Part shown: positions 18,588 through 26,159 of the stretch, one piece after another
Numbering within the stretch: position 1 is the stretch's first letter
Layout of the letters: every line of letters starts with the position of its first letter
Assembly (NCBI RefSeq): GCF_016741935.1
Contig: NZ_JAERRG010000002.1
Location: forward strand, 434,001 to 498,000
Length of the DNA stretch: 64,000 bases
Direction of reading: 5' to 3'
Origin: Streptomyces endocoffeicus
Lineage (GTDB): Bacteria; Actinomycetota; Actinomycetes; Streptomycetales; Streptomycetaceae
Translations under genes and position numbers: made by a program
The notes under the pieces: model-generated
Told to the model about the DNA's origin: nothing
Database searches by the model: none
The model's input: only the letters and a program-made list of their open reading frames with translations

Positions 18588-19849
18588 GCGATCGCCGTCC
18601 TATGGTCGAGCCAATCGTGGGCTTCGCGGGTGTCTGATGCCATGGCATTCAGCCGGTGTGTGAAATCGCCCAGAATTTTGCGGACGCGTCCTTGCCGGGC
18701 CATCTCCGCAGGGACAGCTTGGGCGGTAGCTACCGCCGGTTCGATGTCGCCCTGACCAAGCTGCGCGAGGGCGAGATTGGCGTGGGTCAGGGCGCGGTTG
18801 CGCTCCAGATCGGGGCGCAGCCGGGTGAGGCAACGGTGAGCACGATGTTCCGCTTCCACCCACTGGCCAAGACTGAGGTACGCGAACGTGGCCAGGTTGT
18901 CGAGTTCAGCTTGGTCGAAGAAGCGCATCCATGCTGGCCTGCGGAGGGATTGATCGGCGCGGTCGAACGCTTCCTGCGCTTGGTCGAGCGTGCGTAAGGC
19001 AGCCTTCGCATCGCCGGAGTCGGCATGGTCAACCGCGAGACGCGCCAGCGCGAGCGAGGCGAACAAGGGATCCCGACGGGTGATCGCCGTGGCGCGTGAG
19101 ACCTCGGAGGCGGCCATGGCGTCGGTGTGGCGACCAAGCTGGTAGTAGAGCGCACTGGCGTGCCCCCAGACTCTGAACTGCACGGCTGAATCGCCCGCCA
19201 GCCCTGACAGCGTCACGGCCTGATTCAGATGGTCCTGTGCGACGTCCAGGCGGCGGCCATCGATGGCGGCCCACATAGCGCTGGTCGCGAAGGCGGCGGC
19301 GACAGCGTACAGCTCAGATCGGATACGGCTTGAGGCGGCACCACTCTGTTGCAGGCTCAAGGTTTCCCGGGCGAGGGCGGCTGCGTGTCGCTCAAGGTCC
19401 AGCGTGCCGCCGTAGCGGTCGTCCATGGCCACCAAGGCGGCGAGCTTGCCGTTCAGACGGTCTACGTCGGCGGACCCCAAACGACGCGGACCGGCGGCGT
19501 TGGGTGCGGCCAAAGACGCGCCGGCGGCAGTCGCAGCCGTAAGGAAGGCACGTCGGTACAAGGGATCCTCCTCAGGAGAGGCAGGAATCGGGCCAGTTGG
19601 GTGGCCCCTCGGTTGGAACCCTAACTGGACGGGTGTGTGGCCGGTGACCCGTTCCAGGGCGATTCGCTGGCGCGCATGGGGCCAGGCGATTTCACCCGAG
19701 AGCCAGCGGAAGACGCCGCGTTCGGTGCATGTGCCGTACGAACCCGTGAATTCGGCGATCGCGGAATTGAGCCGCTCGGCGAGCTCGTTGGTGGTGACCT
19801 TGTGCTCGGCCATCCAGGCGGCAAGGGCATCATTGCGTGTTCGCGGCAT
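18584..19849 (-). CDS. XRE-like regulator with internal Tat-like segment and TPR-like C-terminus
   Basis: A 421-residue protein of a large Streptomyces-type regulator family. The N-terminal 80 residues hold an HTH-like region (VTTNELAERLNSAI, then GVFRWLSGEIAWPHARQRIALE). Residues 98-115 read YRRAFLTAATAAGASLAA, resembling a twin-arginine signal although buried after a DNA-binding domain. The remaining 300 residues are Ala/Leu-rich helical pairs (TPR-like), for example SLALARLAVDHADSGDAKAAL. It is divergent, over about 175 bases, from an RsbW-like ATPase gene that leads into the RiPP operon, so it may control that promoter. Function is inferred from architecture and location only. Confidence 0.72.
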   Translation of the reverse strand: MPRTRNDALAAWMAEHKVTTNELAERLNSAIAEFTGSYGTCTERGVFRWLSGEIAWPHARQRIALERVTGHTPVQLGFQPRGHPTGPIPASPEEDPLYRRAFLTAATAAGASLAAPNAAGPRRLGSADVDRLNGKLAALVAMDDRYGGTLDLERHAAALARETLSLQQSGAASSRIRSELYAVAAAFATSAMWAAIDGRRLDVAQDHLNQAVTLSGLAGDSAVQFRVWGHASALYYQLGRHTDAMAASEVSRATAITRRDPLFASLALARLAVDHADSGDAKAALRTLDQAQEAFDRADQSLRRPAWMRFFDQAELDNLATFAYLSLGQWVEAEHRAHRCLTRLRPDLERNRALTHANLALAQLGQGDIEPAVATAQAVPAEMARQGRVRKILGDFTHRLNAMASDTREAHDWLDHRTAIA

Positions 19850-20023
19850 AGCGGAACGTTAGATGATCTATCGTCCGATGTGATCCCCAAAAGCGTCAAA
19901 ACGACAGGGCTCCGCCTGTGGGTCACTCGTGGATACGGCATGCACACACGGGACTCCTCTCGGTTACCTGGTTGTCCGCGGACGCGCTTCGCTCCATGCT
20001 CCGCTCTCCAGGAAGGACCGACC

Positions 20024-20458
20024 ATGCCCGTGCAGCCCTCGAATGACACGCGCCCCGCCGCGACCGGCCGCCCTGCCTACAGCCAGTCCCTGCCGTGCGA
20101 GGCGGAGTCGGCGATACGGGCCCGGCGCCTGGTGCGTGCCGCGTGTACCGCATGGGGGCTGGCCGATCTCGCCGAGGCGGGAGCTCTGATCGTCTCCGAA
20201 CTGGTCGCCAACGCCGTCGCCCACAGCGGCAGCCGCTGTCTTCGCGTCACCGTCTCCCGTCCGGGCCCGCGCCGGGTGCGGGTCGCCGTCATCGACAAGT
20301 CCCGCACGTACCCGGTGCGTCGGACGCCGAGCGCAGAGGACGAGAACGGGCGGGGGCTGGCGATTGTCGAGGCCATCAGCGCCCGTTGGGGCACGGACGG
20401 GCTGCCCTGGGGGAAACGCGTCTGGGCCGAGTTACGTACGCCCCACGAAGAGAAGTGA
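20024..20458 (+). CDS. ATP-binding protein, RsbW/SpoIIAB-like HATPase_c domain
   Basis: A 144-residue GHKL ATPase domain of the kind found in anti-sigma factors and in many free-standing Streptomyces regulators. The N-box ELVANAVAHSG is near residues 63-73 and the G-box DENGRGLAIVEA near 107-118. The ATG at 20024 has an AGGAAGG ribosome-binding site. The frame is open back to 19637 but overlaps the divergent regulator. The RiPP precursor gene begins 25 bases downstream, so this is probably the first gene of that transcript and may be regulatory. No sigma or anti-anti-sigma partner is adjacent. Confidence 0.82.
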   Translation: MPVQPSNDTRPAATGRPAYSQSLPCEAESAIRARRLVRAACTAWGLADLAEAGALIVSELVANAVAHSGSRCLRVTVSRPGPRRVRVAVIDKSRTYPVRRTPSAEDENGRGLAIVEAISARWGTDGLPWGKRVWAELRTPHEEK

Positions 20459-20483
20459 TCCACCACCGTCAGGAGGCATCCGC

Positions 20484-20795
20484 ATGTTCGCTCACTCCGA
20501 CCGACTCCCCGCCGGGACACCCCTGCCCTCGGGAGCCATCAGTCCCGTCCCCTGGGGCTTACGACGCATGGCCCCCTATCCGGCCTTCGCCCCGGGATAC
20601 GCTCGCGCGGAACTGGATCCGGTTACCCAGACGACCCGCTATTTCAACGCTCGCGGTCAGGCGATGGAGATGCCGGGCCATGGAACCAGCACCGGCACCA
20701 ATCCCGCCACGAACACCGGCAACCCGTCGGACGGCGCCGGGCCGGGCGGTTCCGGCGGCGGCGACCAGGACACCGGGAACGACAGCGACCAGTGA
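20484..20795 (+). CDS. tgmA: ATP-grasp-modified RiPP (graspetide) precursor peptide
   Basis: A 103-residue peptide of the TIGR04186-like ATP-grasp target family. The leader contains PVPWGLRRMAPYP (21-33), resembling the conserved recognition segment, then LDPVTQTTRYFN. The C-terminal core (about 64-103) is hydrophilic: a Thr/Ser/Asn stretch GHGTSTGTNPATNTGN (65-80), a Gly linker, and an acidic tail GDQDTGNDSDQ (93-103). Thr/Ser hydroxyls (68, 69, 70, 72, 76, 78) are candidate donors and Asp83, 94, 96, 100 and 102 candidate acceptors for omega-ester rings. The ATG has a perfect AGGAGG site. Its stop overlaps the ATP-grasp gene (GTGA). Confidence 0.85.
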   Translation: MFAHSDRLPAGTPLPSGAISPVPWGLRRMAPYPAFAPGYARAELDPVTQTTRYFNARGQAMEMPGHGTSTGTNPATNTGNPSDGAGPGGSGGGDQDTGNDSDQ

Positions 20796-21742
20796 TCGAC
20801 ACACGCCCGGTACTGGTCGTCACCAATCTGGACGACCCCACGACCGACCTGGTGATCGAGGAACTGCACGGCAGGGGCGTCCCGGTCGTGCGCTTCGACT
20901 CCGGGGATTTCCCCTGCACGCTGTCGGTCGCGGCCACCGTCACACGAACCGGCATCGCCGGAACGCTGACCACACCTTCCAGGACAGCCGATCTCAGCCG
21001 CACACGGTCGCTGTACTACCGGAGGCCCTCCGGATTCGCCTTTCCGCATCTGGACGACCAGGCGGCACGCTTCGCCATTACCCAGGCCCGATACGGTTTG
21101 GGCGGCGTGCTGGCCGCCCTGCCCGGCTGCTGCTACGTCAACCATCCGCACCGCATCGGAGACGCCGAGTTCAAGCCTTCCGGCCTCGCTGCCGCCGCCG
21201 AAGCCGGTTTCCGTATCCCGCCAACGCTGATCACCAGTGCCCCGGACGCGGCTCGGGCGTTCATCAGGCGCCATGCGCCGGTGATCTACAAACCGTTGTC
21301 CACGCCGCTGTACCGCGTGGGGGGTGCGTCGTGCACGGTGGAGGTAGCCGAGGTCACGCCTGACGAGATCGAAGAGGGCGTGGCCGGTACCGCCCATCTG
21401 TTCCAGCAACGCGTGGACAAGGTGGCGGACGTCCGGGTGACGGTGATCGGCAGGCGGGTGTTCTGCGTCCGTATCTGCTCCGACCTGTTGGACTGGCGCA
21501 CCGACTACAGCCGATTGACGTACGACGTCGTCCAGCCACCGGACGGGATCACCGAGGCGCTGTTCGGCTACCTCACCCACTTCGGGCTGGTCTTCGGAGC
21601 TTTTGACTTCGCGGTGGACCGGGACGGGCGATGGTGGTTTCTGGAATGCAATCCCTCCGGCCAGTGGGCATGGCTGGAACCGGAGACCGGGCTGCCGATG
21701 ATGGCGGCGATGGCCGACCTGCTGGAGAGGGAGCCGCGATGA
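20792..21742 (+). CDS. tgmB: ATP-grasp ribosomal peptide maturase (graspetide ligase)
   Basis: A 316-residue ATP-grasp enzyme of the TIGR04187 (SAV_5884-like) group. It would activate precursor Asp/Glu side chains as acyl phosphates and join them to Ser/Thr hydroxyls as esters. The N-terminal pre-ATP-grasp domain begins VIDTRPVLVVTNLDDPTTD. The middle contains the nucleotide-binding region HAPVIYKPLSTPLY. The Mg-ATP site is near the C-terminus at FLECNPSGQW, with Glu285 and Asn287. The start GTG overlaps the precursor stop by 4 bases, and its own stop overlaps the next ATG by 4, so the three genes form a tightly coupled unit. Confidence 0.88.
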   Translation: MIDTRPVLVVTNLDDPTTDLVIEELHGRGVPVVRFDSGDFPCTLSVAATVTRTGIAGTLTTPSRTADLSRTRSLYYRRPSGFAFPHLDDQAARFAITQARYGLGGVLAALPGCCYVNHPHRIGDAEFKPSGLAAAAEAGFRIPPTLITSAPDAARAFIRRHAPVIYKPLSTPLYRVGGASCTVEVAEVTPDEIEEGVAGTAHLFQQRVDKVADVRVTVIGRRVFCVRICSDLLDWRTDYSRLTYDVVQPPDGITEALFGYLTHFGLVFGAFDFAVDRDGRWWFLECNPSGQWAWLEPETGLPMMAAMADLLEREPR

Positions 21743-22890
21743 GGGACGACGAAAGGCTTCGGGCGCGGCTCGGCGAGCGTTTGAGGGAAGCAGGCTGTCT
21801 GTGCACCGCGCCATGGCGGGCGGCCGTGGAGGCCGTCCCACGTCATGAATTTCTGCGGGGCGGATTTTTCGAGCAGCTCCCAGGGACCTTACCGACCGCC
21901 TGGCGCCCCGTACTCCCGGATGGGGGCGGACGGTGGCTGGAACGCTGCTACGCCGATGAATCCCTGGTCACTCAGGTCGCGGGCACAGTGGTTCCCGGAG
22001 ATATCCGGGGAGAGATCATGCGGGCCCCCACCTCGTCCAGCACGATGCCGAGCCTCGTCGTGAGGATGTTGGAAGAGCTACGGGTCGAGGACGGACACCG
22101 CGTCCTGGAGATTGGCACCGGTACCGGCTACTCGACCGCCTTACTGTGCCATCGGCTTGGCGATGGATCGGTGGTGTCGGTCGAGGTGGACCGCGAGGTG
22201 TCCGGGCGAGCTGCCGCTCCCCTGGGAGCCTGCGGCTACCAGCCGGAGCTGGTGGTCGGCGACGGTCTGGCCGGGCACCGGGACGGCGCTCCCTACGACC
22301 GGGTGATCGCCACTTGCGGGGTCCTGACCATGCCCGGGAGCTGGATCGACCAGACCAAGCCCGGCGGAATCGTGCTCGCCACAGTGGGCGGCTGGCTGTA
22401 CGCCTCCGAACTGGCCCGGCTCTCCGTTCATGGCGACGGCACGGCCTCTGGCCGCTTCCTCGGTGGACAGATCTCGTTCATGCTGGCCCGCCCGCACCTG
22501 CCCCCGCCGCTTGGACTGCTCCCTGACCTCGGCAGCGGGGAGGAGCGGCGGACGACACTCGGCCCCAACCTGCTGACAGGGGACTGGACGGCCCGGTTCG
22601 TCGCCCAGCTGGCGGTCCCCCGCGCCCAGCACATCAGCATGACCATCGAGGGGCGGACGCAGCAGATCCTCATCGATGTGGAGGCCGGAGCCTGGGCGGT
22701 GCTGACGGAGGCCGACGGAGGCTGGACAGTCCGGCAGGGCGGGCCGGTCCGGCTCTGGGACGCTGTAGAGGCCCAGGTCGCACGCTGGCGCGCGGATGGC
22801 GCACCGGCGCTGGACCGGTTCGAGATCACCGTGACGCCGGACGAGGGGCAGGTCATCCGCTGGCCCGGCGGGCGGCGGTCGCGCGGCTGA
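21739..22890 (+). CDS. tgmC: PIMT-like methyltransferase of ATP-grasp peptide system
   Basis: A 383-residue homologue of protein L-isoaspartate O-methyltransferase, of the TIGR04188 group found with ATP-grasp peptide maturases. SAM-binding motif I is VLEIGTGTGYSTALL near residues 122-136, followed by VVSVEVDREV and YDRVIATCGV. A C-terminal extension of about 150 residues beyond the PIMT core is typical of these RiPP enzymes. In characterised clusters such as that for fuscimiditide (recalled), the homologue methylates an Asp of the esterified peptide, which then cyclises to an aspartimide. The ATG at 21739 overlaps the ligase stop (ATGA), and a strong hairpin follows the gene. Confidence 0.87.
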   Translation: MRDDERLRARLGERLREAGCLCTAPWRAAVEAVPRHEFLRGGFFEQLPGTLPTAWRPVLPDGGGRWLERCYADESLVTQVAGTVVPGDIRGEIMRAPTSSSTMPSLVVRMLEELRVEDGHRVLEIGTGTGYSTALLCHRLGDGSVVSVEVDREVSGRAAAPLGACGYQPELVVGDGLAGHRDGAPYDRVIATCGVLTMPGSWIDQTKPGGIVLATVGGWLYASELARLSVHGDGTASGRFLGGQISFMLARPHLPPPLGLLPDLGSGEERRTTLGPNLLTGDWTARFVAQLAVPRAQHISMTIEGRTQQILIDVEAGAWAVLTEADGGWTVRQGGPVRLWDAVEAQVARWRADGAPALDRFEITVTPDEGQVIRWPGGRRSRG

Positions 22891-22920
22891 GCCCGAAGGC
22901 GGTCGTCTCCGCTTCGCAAA

Positions 22921-22953
22921 GGGCCCCCGCGCGGATGGCTCGCGCGGGGGCCC
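22921..22953 (-). terminator. Terminator hairpin between the RiPP operon and tctA
   Basis: A 13-bp perfect stem, GGGCCCCCGCGCG (22921-22933) with CGCGCGGGGGCCC (22941-22953), has a 7-base loop. AAA on its left gives a T-run on the minus strand, so it terminates tctA and may also stop the convergent RiPP operon. Confidence 0.8.
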
Positions 22954-22970
22954 GGCGGGGCTCGCGGTGG

Positions 22971-24485
22971 TCAGCCCGCCGGTTCCGGCTCGCGTCCCCG
23001 GTTCCGGCGCAGTGCGCGGGCGGCCATCGGGCCGGCCAGGGCGATCAGGGACAGACACAGGATCGCGGCGGAGAGCGGACGGGTGAAGAAGATCGTCCAG
23101 TCGCCCTCGCTGAAGGCCATCGCGCGGCGGAACTGGGTTTCCGCCATCGGGCCCAGTACGGCGCCCAGGATCAGTGGGGCGACGGGATAGCCGGTGCGGC
23201 GCATGCCGAAGCCCAGGAGGCCGAAGAGCACCGCGATGCCGAGGTCGACCGCGTTCTGGGACAGGGCGTACACCCCAAGGGCGGCGAAGACCAGGATGCC
23301 CGCGGTGAGCAGGGGGCGGGGCAAGCGGAGGAGCTTCACCCACAGCGGGATCAGCGGCAGGTTGAGCACGAGCAGCATCACATTGCCGATGTAGAGGCTG
23401 GCGATCAGCGTCCAGACCAGCGCCGACTGGGTCTCGAACAGCTGGGGGCCGGGCTGCACGTTGTACATCTGGAACGCGATCAGCAGCACACCGGCCGTCG
23501 CCGAGGTGGGGATGCCCAGCGTCAGCAGGGGCATCAGCACCCCGGAGAACGCGGCGTTGTTGGCGGCCTCGGGGCCGGCCACGCCCTCGATGGCGCCCTT
23601 GCCGAACTCCTTCTTGTGCCGGGACAGCCGCTTCTCCACGTTGTAGCTGAGGAACGTGGGGATCTCCGCGCCGCCCGCGGGCAGGGCGCCGATCGGCAGC
23701 CCGATCGCCGTACCCCGCAGCCACGGCTTCCAGGACCGCCGCCAGTCCTCCGGGCTCATCCCGATCCTGCTGCCCACCGGGAGCATCTGCTCCTCGGGCG
23801 CCCGTCGCATCCGGGCCGCGGTGTAGAACGCCTCCCCGATCGCGAAGAGGCCGACGGCGACGGCCACGATCTGCACGCCGTCGTACAGCTCCGGCACTCC
23901 GAAGGTGTAGCGCGCCTGGCCGGTCAGGCTGTCGATGCCGACGAGCCCGATGGCCAGGCCCAGGAACAGGCTGCACAGCCCGCGCGCGGGGGCGTCGGCC
24001 ACGACTGCGGTGACCGTGGCGAAGGCGAGGACCATCACCGCGAAGTACTCCGCGGGCTGGATCTTCTCCGCGATCTGCGCCATGGCCGGGCCCGCGAAGG
24101 TGATTCCCACGGTGGAGATCGTGCCCGCCACGAACGAGCCGATGGCGGCCGTGGCGAGCGCGGCCCCGGCGCGCCCGGAGCGGGCCATCGGATGGCCCTC
24201 CAGGGTGGTGGGGACCGACGCCGTCTCTCCGGGCACGTTCAGCAGGATGGCCGTGGTGGAGCCGCCGTACATCCCGCCGTAGTAGATGCCCGCGAAGAGC
24301 ACCAGCGCGCCGGTGGGGTCGAAGACGAAGGTGAGCGGGAGGAGCAGCGCCACCGTGGTGGCGGGGCCCAGGCCGGGCAGCACGCCGACCAGCGAGCCGA
24401 GCGTGCAGCCCGCGAACGCCAGCAGCAGGTGCAGGGGGCTGAACGCGCTGCCGAAACCGCCCATGAGGTCGTTGAGGACATCCAT
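22971..24485 (-). CDS. tctA: Tripartite tricarboxylate transporter permease TctA
   Basis: A 504-residue protein with about twelve membrane helices, the large permease of a TTT-type solute transporter. Family hallmarks are visible: [20 protein letters not shown] (34-53), [20 protein letters not shown] (68-87) and [10 protein letters not shown], with the repeated half around [13 protein letters not shown]. It would import a carboxylate, such as a citrate-like compound, using an ion gradient together with TctB and the binding protein TctC. It is the last gene of tctC-tctB-tctA and begins 2 bases after tctB. Confidence 0.93.
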   Translation of the reverse strand: MDVLNDLMGGFGSAFSPLHLLLAFAGCTLGSLVGVLPGLGPATTVALLLPLTFVFDPTGALVLFAGIYYGGMYGGSTTAILLNVPGETASVPTTLEGHPMARSGRAGAALATAAIGSFVAGTISTVGITFAGPAMAQIAEKIQPAEYFAVMVLAFATVTAVVADAPARGLCSLFLGLAIGLVGIDSLTGQARYTFGVPELYDGVQIVAVAVGLFAIGEAFYTAARMRRAPEEQMLPVGSRIGMSPEDWRRSWKPWLRGTAIGLPIGALPAGGAEIPTFLSYNVEKRLSRHKKEFGKGAIEGVAGPEAANNAAFSGVLMPLLTLGIPTSATAGVLLIAFQMYNVQPGPQLFETQSALVWTLIASLYIGNVMLLVLNLPLIPLWVKLLRLPRPLLTAGILVFAALGVYALSQNAVDLGIAVLFGLLGFGMRRTGYPVAPLILGAVLGPMAETQFRRAMAFSEGDWTIFFTRPLSAAILCLSLIALAGPMAARALRRNRGREPEPAG

Positions 24486-24487
24486 GG

Positions 24488-25054
24488 TCAGAACGCCAAT
24501 CGGACGATGCCGGGCGGCAGGTGGATGCCCAGCAGACGGTCGAAGAGGAAGTACACGGCCAGCGCGAGCACCAGGCCGATCAGGGCGTCACGGAGGATCC
24601 GGCGGCTGCCGAGCACCCGCGCGACCAGCGTGAAGAGCACGGCGGTCGACTGCCAGTAGCCGCAGGGGGCGAGCGCGAACAGATAGCCGACCAGCAGCGC
24701 CAGCAGGGCCGCCACCGGGCGCCACTCGGTCAGCCGGGCCTCCTCGCGCGCCTGCTCGGCCAGCGCCGGGTCGCTGCCGCGGAACGCCTGGACGACGGCG
24801 ACCGAAGCCGACACGCACAGCCCCACGCCGACCAGCAGGGGGAACGCCCGGGGGCCCACGTCCTGGTCGATGGCCCCCTCGGGGATGGCGAAGGCCCAGC
24901 CCAGCACGGCCACGCCCGCCGCGAGGAAGAGCAGCGCGGCTATCCGGGGGCTCCAGGGCCGCTCGTCGGGCGGGGCCGCCGCGCTGTCCGCGGCATCGTC
25001 CGCCGGGTTCGCCGTGGCGTCCCTCGTGCTCACCGCCTCGTCCCGCGCGCTCAT
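24488..25054 (-). CDS. tctB: Tripartite tricarboxylate transporter small permease TctB
   Basis: A 188-residue small membrane subunit. After a hydrophilic Ala/Asp-rich N-terminus of about 35 residues come four hydrophobic segments. These include [19 protein letters not shown] and a TctB-typical [13 protein letters not shown], then [20 protein letters not shown] and [20 protein letters not shown]. The start ATG at 25054 overlaps the tctC stop by four bases (ATGA). The same frame continues to 26227 but overlaps tctC and has no family similarity. TctB pairs with TctA in the membrane. Confidence 0.88.
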   Translation of the reverse strand: MSARDEAVSTRDATANPADDAADSAAAPPDERPWSPRIAALLFLAAGVAVLGWAFAIPEGAIDQDVGPRAFPLLVGVGLCVSASVAVVQAFRGSDPALAEQAREEARLTEWRPVAALLALLVGYLFALAPCGYWQSTAVLFTLVARVLGSRRILRDALIGLVLALAVYFLFDRLLGIHLPPGIVRLAF

Positions 25055-26064
25055 GAGCCGAGTCCCACGGCCGTGAGCGCCTGGCCGACCTGGCGCTGCT
25101 GTTTGTCGATGAGGGCGCCGTACTTCTTCCCCGGCACCCACACGTCCTTCCAGTCGTTCTGCCGCAACGCCCGCTTCCAGCACGAAGTCCGGCGCATCCG
25201 GTCCACCACCCTCACGATCGCCCGCTGTTCGTCGTCGTTCAGCCCGGGCGGGGCCATGACCCCGCCGACGCTCACCACGGACTCGTCCCCGTAGCCGAGT
25301 GCGCCGAGGGTGGGAGCGTCGATGCCCTCGGGAGCCTTGTCGCCGCTGACCGCGAGGACCCGCAGCTTCCCGGCCTCGATCTGCGGCCGGAGCTCCGTCA
25401 GCGTGGAGATGCCGACCTTCGAGGCCCCGCTCAGCAGCAGATTGAGCACCTCCCCGCCGCCACCGGTGGGCACATACGTGACCTTGCGCGCCGAGACGCC
25501 CTCGGCCTTGGCCAGGCCGGCCACCATGATGTGATCCGGGCCGCCCAGCGAACCGCCCACCCAGGACGTCCGCTTGGGGTCCTTCCGCATGGCGGCCAGC
25601 ACCGAGCGCAGGTCGTGGAAGGGAGAGCGGGCGGGCACCACGATCGCGGAGGTGCTGACCGTGAGCCCCGCCACGGGGGTGAGCTCGGACAGCTTCACGG
25701 GGGAGTGGTTCTGGATGGCGCCGCCGATCATGGTCACCGTGTCCATGGTCATCAGCTGGTACGGATCGCCTTCCCGTCCCGCCATCCGGGCGAGCCCGAT
25801 GGTGCCGCCCGCGCCCGGGGCGTTGGTGACCGTGACGTCCTCGTCGATGATCTCGCAGCTGGTGAGCGCGGAGCCGATGCCGCGCGCCCGCGAGTCCCAG
25901 CCGCCGCCGACGCTCCCGGGAGCGAGGATCGAAAGCCCCCGGGACGGGTAGTCGGCGACGGCGCCCGAGTCGTCCAGCGAACCGATGGTGCACGCACTGC
26001 TCACCGTGGCCACGAGGGCGACCACCACTGCCAGACGAGGGCCGTTCCTGAGGAGAGGGGGCAT
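25051..26064 (-). CDS. tctC: Tripartite tricarboxylate transporter substrate-binding protein TctC
   Basis: A 337-residue solute-binding protein of the Bug/TctC family that delivers substrate to TctA/B. The N-terminus has a hydrophobic stretch LAVVVALVATVSSAC, suggesting a lipoprotein anchored at Cys25, although the lipobox is not ideal. TctC-type blocks include ILAPGSVGGGWDSRAR, VTNAPGAGGTIGLARM and VPTGGGGEVLNLLL. The ATG at 26064 has GGAG about 10 bases upstream. It is first in the operon and divergent, across 95 bases, from an ArsR-type regulator that may respond to the transported compound. Confidence 0.9.
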   Translation of the reverse strand: MPPLLRNGPRLAVVVALVATVSSACTIGSLDDSGAVADYPSRGLSILAPGSVGGGWDSRARGIGSALTSCEIIDEDVTVTNAPGAGGTIGLARMAGREGDPYQLMTMDTVTMIGGAIQNHSPVKLSELTPVAGLTVSTSAIVVPARSPFHDLRSVLAAMRKDPKRTSWVGGSLGGPDHIMVAGLAKAEGVSARKVTYVPTGGGGEVLNLLLSGASKVGISTLTELRPQIEAGKLRVLAVSGDKAPEGIDAPTLGALGYGDESVVSVGGVMAPPGLNDDEQRAIVRVVDRMRRTSCWKRALRQNDWKDVWVPGKKYGALIDKQQRQVGQALTAVGLGS

Positions 26065-26159
26065 TGGGGACGCTCCAGGCGAGGGAGGGGAAGCCGAAGT
26101 GGGCTGGAGCTTGCGCCTCCGTCGGCGGCCCGTACAAGACGATTGACTCGAAGGCGTCA

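Noticed and set aside
20024..20458. Conservon (cvn) operon
   Set aside because: No DUF742, roadblock or GTP-binding genes follow the HATPase; the next genes are a RiPP trio.
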